Shown piece by piece: positions 16,558 through 24,093 of a DNA stretch of 48,276 nt; position 1 is the first letter of the stretch; the number at the start of each line of letters is the position of its first letter. This DNA comes from Anaerolineae bacterium (GTDB taxonomy: Bacteria > Chloroflexota > Anaerolineae > DTLA01). A model generated the notes under the pieces. The model worked only from the letters and a program-made list of their open reading frames with translations. It was not told the DNA's origin and did not search any database. The stretch is from NCBI GenBank assembly GCA_029907165.1, contig JARYMK010000003.1, forward strand, positions 1-48,276. Direction: 5' to 3'. The position numbers and the translations under genes are program-made.

Positions 16558-18531
16558 CTATGGATTCAGCGCGATGCTATCGCCCGACGGTGTGCCATCT
16601 CGGACTACAGACAGGCGCTGCAAAGTCTCCAGGTCGTACATGCCCACGATGACCTGATCCTGGGCTGGGTCAAAGGGCCGGGGCAATTGTACCACACGTT
16701 CGTCCACAATCCAATCTCCTGCCCTCCAGAAATGCGTCGGATAGTAGCCGCCGCACGCCGGGCCGTCGCCGGTGGTGAGCGGCTGGCCGGGCTGCACCAC
16801 GTGGACGAAGATCATGTAGTTGACGTCCGTCGTGTTGAGGGCCTGCCAGTGGAGCGTAACCGTGAGATCGTCGTCCGCAGGCACCAGGGCCGCGCCCGCC
16901 AGCCGGAACATTTCGCCGACCACCGCGCCCGGCATGATAGGCAGCGCCGCCAGTTCCGACGCAGGCCGCGCGTCAATCGTGATGCTCACCAGGCGCGGCT
17001 CGGCCTCCAAATCTCCCCGCTCCAGCGGGCCGCGCATCACCTGAATGGCGCTGCCGATGGGTAGCAAGCGCAGGCTATCTGCGTACGGCTCGTAGGGCCA
17101 GACCACCAGCCGCACGCGGTAAGTCGGCGGCGCAGGCTCCCCGCCGCCCAGGACGCGCACGGCGTCGGCGTCCGCCAGCAGGAACCGCAGGCTCGGCCAC
17201 GAGTCCCACAGCCGCCGCGCCAGGTACACCGTGCGGTCGCCTGCCCCCGCGCCCGATGTCGCCGTCCAGCCACCCTGCCAGCCCGCGCCCACGTAGGCGT
17301 TCGTCTCTGCGGCGAGTTGTGCGGGGCCTGCCTCAAAGGCGTAGGCCGTGGACGGGTCGCGCGCGTAGCGCATGAAGTAATCGCGCACGGTGAACGCCAA
17401 CCCGCCCACGAGAAGCCCAATAATCACGGCAGTGGCCAGGCGCCGAGAGGTGCGACGGGCCAGGGTCTCCCCCAGCCAGTGCAGGCCCAGCGCGGGGAAG
17501 ACGAACAGCACCGGCAAGATGCCTACGCCGCGTAGGAAGTGGGGCGCGTCCTCGGCCAGGAGCGTCGGCAGGAGCATGACGCCCACCCAGGCCAGCGCGA
17601 GGCGGTCGGCATCGCTGCGGCGGACGGCGGCCACGATGACGCCCAGCAGGAACACAGCCCCCAGCAGCGGGTCAAAGACGGGGCGCAGCGGCACGTTGTG
17701 GCGGGGGATGAAATCGCCGCGCACGTTGAACATGCCCGCGATGCCCACCGCATGGCGCGCCAGCGTGCCCCATAGGTCGCCGCCATTGATGGCAGGGTTG
17801 AACACCGAGACCTGCCCCGCCCGCGCCGAAAACGAGTCCCAGTGGGTGCCCACGTAGGCGGCCAGGGGCGCGAGCACGACGAGGGCCGCCACGGCGAAGA
17901 CCAGCAGGTGCCGCCAGCGGACGGGCGGGGACTGTCGGCTCCCGCGCAGGAGCAGCCACGCCACGAGCGCCACGGGCGTGAACCGCGCGGCCAGGTAGGT
18001 GTAGAAACTCGCGCCGTACAGCACGCCCGCCAGGGCAAAGCGCCACATCTTGCCCGAACGCACGGCGGCCCACAGTTGCCACAGCGCCAGCGCCGTGAAA
18101 AGGGGCAGCGCCACCGCGCGGAATCCGATGCGGCTGAGTTGGATGGGCCACACGGTGAGGGCCAGCGCCGCCGCCCCAACCAGCGCCACGCCGCGGCCGT
18201 ACATCGCGCGGAACAGGAGGTAGGCGGCGGGCAAGGTGAGCGTCCCCAGGATGGCCGCGACGATGCGGATGGCGACAGGCGTTCGCCCCAGGAGCGCCAC
18301 AGCCGCCGAGACGAGGTAGATGAACAGCGGCTCGCGGCCGTTGTTGGCCTCAAAGAACACGGGCGTCGTGCCGCGCAAGACCTGCACGGCGTCCAGGCCG
18401 TTGTACGCCTCGTCGCGGTAGAGGCCAGGGGGGATGTCGCCCAGCGCGACGAAGCGGAGGACGGCGGCAACGGCGACAACGAGAAACAACAAAATCCATT
18501 CCGAGGCATGCGCCCGCGACCTGTGGGTCAA
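16558..18531 (-). CDS. Glycosyltransferase family 39-type (ArnT/PMT-like) membrane protein
   Basis: A 657-aa GT-C enzyme candidate. The first extracytoplasmic loop has the acidic motif YRDEAYNGLD (Asp40, Glu41), typical of dolichyl- or undecaprenyl-phosphate sugar transferases. About ten to twelve membrane helices follow (to about 400), then a soluble C-terminus whose last 130 residues form a beta-sandwich (LTVTLHWQAL ... MIFVHVVQP ... YYPTHFWRAGDW) shared with the PTPS-related protein. The start is TTG at 18531 with GGAGGAGGG 9 nt upstream and a good promoter; the next Met-based alternatives lack such a site. Substrates are not identifiable. Confidence 0.85.
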   Translation of the reverse strand: MTHRSRAHASEWILLFLVVAVAAVLRFVALGDIPPGLYRDEAYNGLDAVQVLRGTTPVFFEANNGREPLFIYLVSAAVALLGRTPVAIRIVAAILGTLTLPAAYLLFRAMYGRGVALVGAAALALTVWPIQLSRIGFRAVALPLFTALALWQLWAAVRSGKMWRFALAGVLYGASFYTYLAARFTPVALVAWLLLRGSRQSPPVRWRHLLVFAVAALVVLAPLAAYVGTHWDSFSARAGQVSVFNPAINGGDLWGTLARHAVGIAGMFNVRGDFIPRHNVPLRPVFDPLLGAVFLLGVIVAAVRRSDADRLALAWVGVMLLPTLLAEDAPHFLRGVGILPVLFVFPALGLHWLGETLARRTSRRLATAVIIGLLVGGLAFTVRDYFMRYARDPSTAYAFEAGPAQLAAETNAYVGAGWQGGWTATSGAGAGDRTVYLARRLWDSWPSLRFLLADADAVRVLGGGEPAPPTYRVRLVVWPYEPYADSLRLLPIGSAIQVMRGPLERGDLEAEPRLVSITIDARPASELAALPIMPGAVVGEMFRLAGAALVPADDDLTVTLHWQALNTTDVNYMIFVHVVQPGQPLTTGDGPACGGYYPTHFWRAGDWIVDERVVQLPRPFDPAQDQVIVGMYDLETLQRLSVVRDGTPSGDSIALNP

Positions 18532-18567
18532 CGCGGTGTGCCCTCCTCCACGCAGCGGCTTGGGGCC

Positions 18568-18595
18568 ATTATACGGGGTGGGGGGCGCGTGTCAA
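18568..18595 (-). promoter_or_regulatory. sigma70-type promoter for the GT39 gene
   Basis: Minus strand: TTGACA (18595-18590), 16-nt spacer, TATAAT (18573-18568). Both hexamers are perfect. It lies just downstream of repeat copy 3. Confidence 0.7.
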
Positions 18596-18615
18596 ACGCC
18601 GCGCAGGCAAACTCG

Positions 18616-18686
18616 TCTCACCGCAGAGGCGCAGAGGACGCAGAGAAAACAGGATTCCCTCTGCGCTCTCTGCGTCTCCGCGGTGT
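18616..18686. repeat. CACCGCAGAG palindromic repeat, copy 3
   Basis: Arms TCTCACCGCAGAGGCGCAGA and CTCTGCGTCTCCGCGGTG form a near-perfect hairpin between the SPFH stop and the GT39 promoter. It could end SPFH transcription, but there is no U-tract. Confidence 0.85.
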
Positions 18687-18693
18687 AATCCGC

Positions 18694-19617
18694 CTACGGC
18701 GCGGGCTGGGCGGGTGGCGTCGGCAGCGCAATCAGCGGGGTCAGCCCCTCGCTGGGCAGGATGCCCCAACTCACGCCCGTCAACTGCTTGATGAACTCCA
18801 GTTGCAGAATCTGCGGGTACTTGTCCAGCGCCTTGCCGCGCTCCTCAATGGCCTGCGCATCGCCGCGAGCGCGTTCAATCTCGGCCTGGGCGTCGCCCTT
18901 GGCCCGCTCAATCTCGGCCTGCGCCTCGCCTTTGGCCAGTTCCACGGTCTTCTCGGCCTGGTACACGGCGGCCTGGGCCTGGTAGCGGGCGGTCTCAATC
19001 TGCTCCTGGGCGATCTGCTGCTGCTCAATGGCGGCGATGTAATCGTCATCAAAGGCGATCTTGCGGAGGGCGAAACTGTCCAGCACCACGCCCTTCTCGG
19101 CGAACAGCGCCTGGAGCCGCCCGGCGATGTCCGACTCCACATTGAACACGTCGCCGCTGTAAAGTTGCTGCGCGGGGTAGCGCTGCATGGTCAGGCGCAC
19201 CACGCTGCGCGAGTGGAACTTTACCACGCGCTCGGTAACCATGTTCATGTTCTCGCCCACCTTGGCGTACACGTCGCGGATGTTCTCCTTGGGCACGTAG
19301 AAGCGCACGCTGAAGGTTACGGTGATGGGCTGCCCGTCGGAAGTCTGGGCGTCCACGAAGACATCGCGGAAATCGGCGTGGCTTTCGGTCGGCTCGCGCG
19401 AGGTCTCGTAGACCATGCCGCGGGTGCTGTAGCAGTTGTACTGCTGGGCGACGGGGATGCGCAGGTGGAAGCCGGGGCCGGCGATGGCGGTGATCTCGCC
19501 GAACGTGGTTACGGCGCACGCCTCGCCCGCGTCCACCACGCGCGCGAACCCTGTGGACGCCAGGACGATGACCACGACGAGCAGGATGATGGCCAGCGGG
19601 CCGAGTTTGCGGGACAT
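18694..19617 (-). CDS. SPFH/Band 7 (prohibitin-like) membrane protein
   Basis: A 307-aa protein with an N-terminal membrane anchor (about 5-25), an SPFH domain (about 28-200; VVDAGEACAVTTFGEITAIA, DVFVDAQTSDGQPITV) and an Ala/Glu/Gln-rich coiled coil (about 200-265) with repeated AKGEAQAEIERAKGDAQ units. The family assembles into ring-like membrane scaffolds and often regulates membrane proteases; no FtsH or NfeD partner is adjacent. ATG at 19617 is chosen for its AAGGAGG site; a Met 19 codons upstream has none. Under its own promoter. Confidence 0.88.
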   Translation of the reverse strand: MSRKLGPLAIILLVVVIVLASTGFARVVDAGEACAVTTFGEITAIAGPGFHLRIPVAQQYNCYSTRGMVYETSREPTESHADFRDVFVDAQTSDGQPITVTFSVRFYVPKENIRDVYAKVGENMNMVTERVVKFHSRSVVRLTMQRYPAQQLYSGDVFNVESDIAGRLQALFAEKGVVLDSFALRKIAFDDDYIAAIEQQQIAQEQIETARYQAQAAVYQAEKTVELAKGEAQAEIERAKGDAQAEIERARGDAQAIEERGKALDKYPQILQLEFIKQLTGVSWGILPSEGLTPLIALPTPPAQPAP

Positions 19618-19707
19618 TTTGCCTCCTTCGGTGGGGACTTGGGTAACGAATCGGATGTTGGGTTTCTTTTGCATAGGCCGCCTCGCGATCTGGGATTCCG
19701 GTGGCGA

Positions 19708-19736
19708 ATTGTAGCAGAGGCGGGGCCAGGGAGCAA
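19708..19736 (-). promoter_or_regulatory. Putative promoter for the SPFH gene
   Basis: Minus strand: TTGCTC (19736-19731), 17-nt spacer, TACAAT (19713-19708). It shares the 19618-19963 intergenic region with the divergent promoter of the secreted modular gene; nothing else is evident there except a small GGTAC-TTTC-GTACC hairpin near 19834-19847. Confidence 0.55.
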
Positions 19737-19847
19737 GTGGGCGGAGAGACGGCGCTTGCCGCCAATAGATTGCCTCAATGCCGCGGTGGCAGCCAAAGGC
19801 AAGCAACCCCCTTGAAGGAGTACTGTCAAAGTCGGTACTTTCGTACC

Positions 19848-19877
19848 TTGTGCCGGGGTGGATTACCGTGGTATAAT
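19848..19877 (+). promoter_or_regulatory. Putative promoter for the secreted modular protein
   Basis: TTGTGC (19848-19853), 18-nt spacer, perfect TATAAT (19872-19877). The leader to the ATG at 19964 is about 80 nt. A 5-bp inverted repeat GGTAC/GTACC lies just before the -35 and could be an operator. Confidence 0.5.
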
Positions 19878-19963
19878 AGATTATCATTGGTGTTGTTGCC
19901 TCACTGCTTCCTCGTCGCCCGAAACACTTGGAAGGCTGCTTGTACCAACCGAGGAGGTGTAAG

Positions 19964-22132
19964 ATGCGGACGAAGGTTTCCATCGTGCTGCGGTTGTGGG
20001 TTCCGCTATTGTTGGCGTTTGGGGTCGTCGCGGTGGAGCCGAGTGTGTCTAGAAGGCCGCAGTCGGTAGTGCAAGCGGGGCCAGAGGAAGGGTGCGGTGA
20101 ACCTGGCGCACTTGGGAACTGCGATCCGAATGTTGGATGTTCGATCCCCGCGAGCAACCCGTATTCCTATCCCTGTCAATGCGTGTACAGGGCCTGGGAT
20201 CTTGCTGCAGCCGCGGGTCACAGGTTGCCCCGATTCGGTAATGCGTGCGCTTGGCGTCAAGGGGCCTTGAATTGTGGATATACGGTTGTAGATTCGCTCA
20301 GTAGTGCCTGCGTCAACTCAATAGCTGTATGGGGGCCACGGGTAGGCGGTGCATACGAATACGGCCATGTTGCATGGGTTACTGCAGTTGATGGCAATCG
20401 TTTCTACGTCAAGGAAAGGAACTGGGCGGTAAGTTGCGGCGATAGTGAGCGATGGGTAACTTGGGTAAGTGGCATCTCTTTCATTGTCTTTGGCAGTGGC
20501 AGTAACTGCTCTCTTACCAGCGTCCCTTCAGGCTACCACCAATGCGCCGACGAGGGCGGGCGGTGCAACTTCAGCGGCACGGCGAATGTGATCTATGGTG
20601 CGAACAACTGCTACACAGCGCCACGCTCTTTTGCGAATGGGGTAGACTGCAACAACGGAGTCTTCGGCGACCCGCTCCCTGGTGTGCACAAGTACTGCTA
20701 TACCAATGCCTCGGGGGGTGGCTGCAACAACCCAAGTCCCAACAGCGACCAAATCGGTTTGTATGAACATCCGGACTACTGCGGCGCATACAAAATCCTG
20801 GGCGTCGGTGAGTACCCCAACCCAGGTGCGATTGGACTCGCCAACGACAGCATCTCGTCTGTCAAGGTTGGGAGCAATGTAAAAGCCATTCTTTGTGAGC
20901 ACGACGGTTTTCAGGGCCGCTGCGAGGAGTTCCTCAACAACGACCCCAATTTGAGCGATAACTACGTCGGCAACGATAGCGTGTCTTCTGTGAAGGTGCA
21001 ATCACGTGTTACTACCTGCCCCGTGCCATCACCATCCAGTCCGAACGGGGCGCGGATACCCCAAACCCAGAGTGTGAACTTCACGTGGAGCGGGTCTTGC
21101 TCCCAGTATCGCGTCAAGTACTGGGGCGGCCCTTACTCGGGTGAGTTGTATTCGCCGTGGGTGGGCGGATCTTCGTGGACGCCGGGCACGCTGTGGTGCG
21201 GCAACTACTCCTGGCAAGTGCAGGGCAAGAGCAGCAGTGGGGCAGAGACAGGCTGGAGCGGGACACTGAACTTCACGGTCGCGCCCAACACTCCGACTGG
21301 TCTCACTGCTACTGCGGTTTCCCAGTCCCAGATCAACCTCTCGTGGAACGGGGTCCCCGGGCAGGTTGAAGGGTACAAAGTGTACCGCAACGGTTCGTAC
21401 ATTGGCAGTACCACAGGCACCTCATACCAGGCAACGGGGCTGAGTTGCAACACCGATTACTCGTTCCAAGTGAAGGCGTATGCGGTTGGCATTGATTCCA
21501 ACCCTAGCAACACCGCCAGCGCACGAACACATGCCTGTCCGCCGCAATTATGTCCCGCCCCAGGCAATTTGACAGCCACGACGTTGTCCCAAAGTTCTAT
21601 TCGCCTGGGCTGGCAGGACACCTGTGGCAACGAGGACTCCTTCAAGATCTACCGAAACGACACCCTGGTCAACACCGTGGGCGCGGGAACTACTACATGG
21701 ACTGACACTGGCCTCTCCTGCGGCACCACGTACTCCTACTATGTCAAGGCCCATAACGCCGCAGGGGACTCGCCCGCGAGCAACACCGTCAGTGCGCGCA
21801 CGCAGAACTGTCCTGATACTTGCCCTGGCGGCGACGCGGGCAATAGTTTTGACGGCGCGACGCTCGTCTATCCGCCTGTTGACAGGGCAGAGTACATCTG
21901 CCCTGTCAATGACGAAGACTGGTATCGGTTTTCGGCGAGCACTGGGCAGATGATACGAGTAACGTTGACCAGTTTGCCCGGTGATTACGATCTGTACCTT
22001 TACAGACCCAATGCGAGTCAGGCGAATGGCGCGTCAAGGTGGTTGGCTATGCAGGAGCATACAGTGCCACCGATTCGTACATACTGCACATTGGGATTGA
22101 ATCTCCGCAGACTGAGCAGAAAATCGGCCTAG
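19964..22132 (+). CDS. Secreted modular CHAP / beta-gamma-crystallin / FN3 / PPC protein, N-terminal part (frameshifted)
   Basis: 722 codons, starting at ATG 19964 after an excellent GAGGAGGTG site. Order: signal peptide (about 1-38); CHAP amidase-like domain (about 60-180) with candidate Cys73, His135 and Asn153; a Cys-rich module (about 185-250); two beta/gamma-crystallin motifs (265-346) with Ca-clamp sequences NDSISS and NDSVSS; a short Cys-bounded beta domain (about 352-440); two FN3 domains (about 441-522 and 530-613); and a pre-peptidase C-terminal (PPC) domain from about 620. The PPC domain breaks off at LYLYRPNASQ (about 677-686), after which the frame is wrong until the stop. The rest continues in another frame (next entry). 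CHAP suggests peptidoglycan or peptide amidase activity outside the cell. AT-richer than neighbours. Confidence 0.8.
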   Translation: MRTKVSIVLRLWVPLLLAFGVVAVEPSVSRRPQSVVQAGPEEGCGEPGALGNCDPNVGCSIPASNPYSYPCQCVYRAWDLAAAAGHRLPRFGNACAWRQGALNCGYTVVDSLSSACVNSIAVWGPRVGGAYEYGHVAWVTAVDGNRFYVKERNWAVSCGDSERWVTWVSGISFIVFGSGSNCSLTSVPSGYHQCADEGGRCNFSGTANVIYGANNCYTAPRSFANGVDCNNGVFGDPLPGVHKYCYTNASGGGCNNPSPNSDQIGLYEHPDYCGAYKILGVGEYPNPGAIGLANDSISSVKVGSNVKAILCEHDGFQGRCEEFLNNDPNLSDNYVGNDSVSSVKVQSRVTTCPVPSPSSPNGARIPQTQSVNFTWSGSCSQYRVKYWGGPYSGELYSPWVGGSSWTPGTLWCGNYSWQVQGKSSSGAETGWSGTLNFTVAPNTPTGLTATAVSQSQINLSWNGVPGQVEGYKVYRNGSYIGSTTGTSYQATGLSCNTDYSFQVKAYAVGIDSNPSNTASARTHACPPQLCPAPGNLTATTLSQSSIRLGWQDTCGNEDSFKIYRNDTLVNTVGAGTTTWTDTGLSCGTTYSYYVKAHNAAGDSPASNTVSARTQNCPDTCPGGDAGNSFDGATLVYPPVDRAEYICPVNDEDWYRFSASTGQMIRVTLTSLPGDYDLYLYRPNASQANGASRWLAMQEHTVPPIRTYCTLGLNLRRLSRKSA

Positions 22133-23925
22133 AGGCGGAACAGGGATCGCTTACGTCTCCGATGACCACTGGGTCCGACGCACAGGCATCAAACTGCCGC
22201 TACGTTTACAGTCCACAGGGCAACCTGGGCTCGGTGGAACTACAGTTCTCAGTCGCCCAGGCCGGAAACTACTACTTCTGGGCGCGGGGCATGGGCCTCA
22301 CGGACTACAACGAGAACTCCTTTTGGGCCTCTGTGGACGGTGGGGCGCGCTACCATTATGAGATCCCTGCCCCGGGTGGACAATGGCACTGGAGCCGTCT
22401 CTTTGGCGTCGCCACGCCTATTTGGCTCACGGCTGGCTGGCATACCATACGCTTTGACGGGCGCGAGCAGGGAGCACGATTGGACAAAGTACTGATCGTG
22501 AACACCGTGAATTACCAGCCTGGTGGTCAGGATGTAACGCCTTGTGTCATGCCAACAACCACGCCAACACGAAGCCGCACACCACAACCAACCGCGACAC
22601 CGACTCGCACGCGAACGCCAACGGCGACACCATCCATACCCTGCGGTCCCAACCAATGGCGTGCGGAGTACTTCAACAACGAGACCCTCTCGGGGCCACC
22701 CGTCGTCGTCAAATGCTACGACCAAGTCAATTTTGAGTGGGCAACTGGCGCGCCGGAGCCCGGGGTGAATGCCGACCATTTCTCAGCGCGCTTCTCGCGG
22801 TCTGTGAACTTCGCCGCGGGACGCTACAGATTCACCGTCTTCCGCGACGATGGTGCTCGCCTGTACCTGGACGGTACGCGGATTTTGGACGAATGGCGAT
22901 GGGGGCGTGAAGAGCACACGGTTGAAAGGGATATTCCCGCCGGTGCGCACGATGTGGTGCTTGAGGTCTACGAGATAGATGGCTGGGCCGCGGCGAAACT
23001 CTCCTGGCAACTGCTGGGCAGCAATGCGCCCTCCATTGGGAGCATTCAACCCGCCTGCGGCCGCAGCGACGCCTACCAAACCGTCAACTTCCAGACTGTG
23101 GCATCCGACCCCGATGGATGGCAGGACATCAAAATCATCTACTTTGTGGTCAATACCGCACCATCTTTTGCTGGCGGGGCGGCAGTGGCGTACAACGCCG
23201 AAATCAACCGTATGGTGATGAGGAACGAGAGTGGCACATCGTGGCTCGTGGGCGGGGCGCCAGGCTCCTCGGGCACGCTTGAGACGTCGCGCGCTCGCCT
23301 GGACATCGGGGCAAGCAGCAGAACTGTGGCGGGGAATCAAATGACTCTCACTTGGAGTCTGCAATTCAAGGCGCCGATGACAGGGCCTCAGAATCTGTAT
23401 ATGCTCGTGGTGGATAGGGCGAACAGACACACTGGCTGGCAGGTGGTTGGTTCGTGGGGAGTCGGCACCAGCGGCTCGCCGCCGTGCGTGGGCGCGGTAA
23501 CGCCGTCCAGCGGGCAGAGTGCGGCAGGGGTGCAAGCGCTCGTGGATACCGAATTCGGCGACCCGGATGGCTGGGAGGATCTGAAGATCGGGTACTTCTT
23601 GATCGCGCCGATACCGAACGCCAATTCGGACTGTGTTTACCTGGCGTACAACCAGGATGTGAACAAGATACTCCTGCGCAACGACCAGAACAACGCATGG
23701 TTGGGCGGATTCGCTCCGGGGACAAACGCCACGATCCAGAACAGCAATGTGATCGTTGACGTAGCCGACTGCTCGGTGAGCCATACAGCGCAGGGCCTTA
23801 CCGTCCGCTGGGCATTGCGCTTCAAGAATGAGTTCCGCGAGACTTACACCATGTACGCGATGGCGTTGGACAACCGCAACTACGTGGCCACGTGGCAGAA
23901 GAAGGGTACCTGGACGATACAGTAA
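22039..23925 (+). CDS. C-terminal continuation of the secreted modular protein (PPC end, CBM-like, PA14, duplicated domain)
   Basis: This ORF begins mid-domain: RVKVVGYAGAYSATDSYILH (from about 22034) is the usual final strand of the PPC domain left unfinished by the preceding ORF, so this is not an independent gene start and no Shine-Dalgarno is seen. A CBM-like beta-sandwich follows (AEQGSLTSPMTTG ... WHTIRFDGREQGARLDKVLI), then a Thr/Pro/Arg linker, a PA14 domain (WRAEYFNNETLSGPPVV ... RYRFTVFRDDGARLYLDG), and two related domains of about 130 aa, each opening with a Cys-containing strand and DPDGWQDIKI or DPDGWEDLKI. Probably extracellular and carbohydrate- or surface-binding. A terminator follows. 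Confidence 0.75.
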   Translation: MVGYAGAYSATDSYILHIGIESPQTEQKIGLEAEQGSLTSPMTTGSDAQASNCRYVYSPQGNLGSVELQFSVAQAGNYYFWARGMGLTDYNENSFWASVDGGARYHYEIPAPGGQWHWSRLFGVATPIWLTAGWHTIRFDGREQGARLDKVLIVNTVNYQPGGQDVTPCVMPTTTPTRSRTPQPTATPTRTRTPTATPSIPCGPNQWRAEYFNNETLSGPPVVVKCYDQVNFEWATGAPEPGVNADHFSARFSRSVNFAAGRYRFTVFRDDGARLYLDGTRILDEWRWGREEHTVERDIPAGAHDVVLEVYEIDGWAAAKLSWQLLGSNAPSIGSIQPACGRSDAYQTVNFQTVASDPDGWQDIKIIYFVVNTAPSFAGGAAVAYNAEINRMVMRNESGTSWLVGGAPGSSGTLETSRARLDIGASSRTVAGNQMTLTWSLQFKAPMTGPQNLYMLVVDRANRHTGWQVVGSWGVGTSGSPPCVGAVTPSSGQSAAGVQALVDTEFGDPDGWEDLKIGYFLIAPIPNANSDCVYLAYNQDVNKILLRNDQNNAWLGGFAPGTNATIQNSNVIVDVADCSVSHTAQGLTVRWALRFKNEFRETYTMYAMALDNRNYVATWQKKGTWTIQ

Positions 23926-23949
23926 CATCGCTTGAATGCATTCGGCGCG

Positions 23950-23984
23950 AGAGCCGTGGGGACTTCCTCACGGCTCTTTGTTTC
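23950..23984 (+). terminator. Rho-independent terminator after the secreted modular gene
   Basis: A 9-bp perfect stem AGAGCCGTG (23950-23958) / CACGGCTCT (23969-23977) with a 10-nt loop, then TTGTTTC. It closes the AT-richer unit 15-60 nt after the stop. Confidence 0.8.
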
Positions 23985-24006
23985 TGCACGCGATTCCGCA
24001 TCCTCT

Positions 24007-24035
24007 TTGCGCCCATCCACTTCCCATGCTACAAT
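24007..24035 (+). promoter_or_regulatory. Putative promoter for the FAD-linked oxidase
   Basis: TTGCGC (24007-24012), 17-nt spacer, TACAAT (24030-24035). The leader to the ATG at 24094 is about 52 nt. Confidence 0.55.
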
Positions 24036-24093
24036 CATTCGCAGCGATTCGCGTGCATTCGCGGTTACAACCCATCCGCTCAGGAGGTCTGCC

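Noticed and set aside
17842-19815. 657-codon plus-strand ORF
   Set aside because: Runs antisense through GT39, a repeat and the SPFH gene; low-complexity His/Arg/Gly composition typical of shadow frames.
22560-22640. Short ACxCCxACx tandem repeats (also at 15400, 15770 and 39000) as DNA repeat elements
   Set aside because: They encode Thr/Pro/Arg or Thr/Pro/Ala linkers in secreted proteins, so low-complexity coding explains them.
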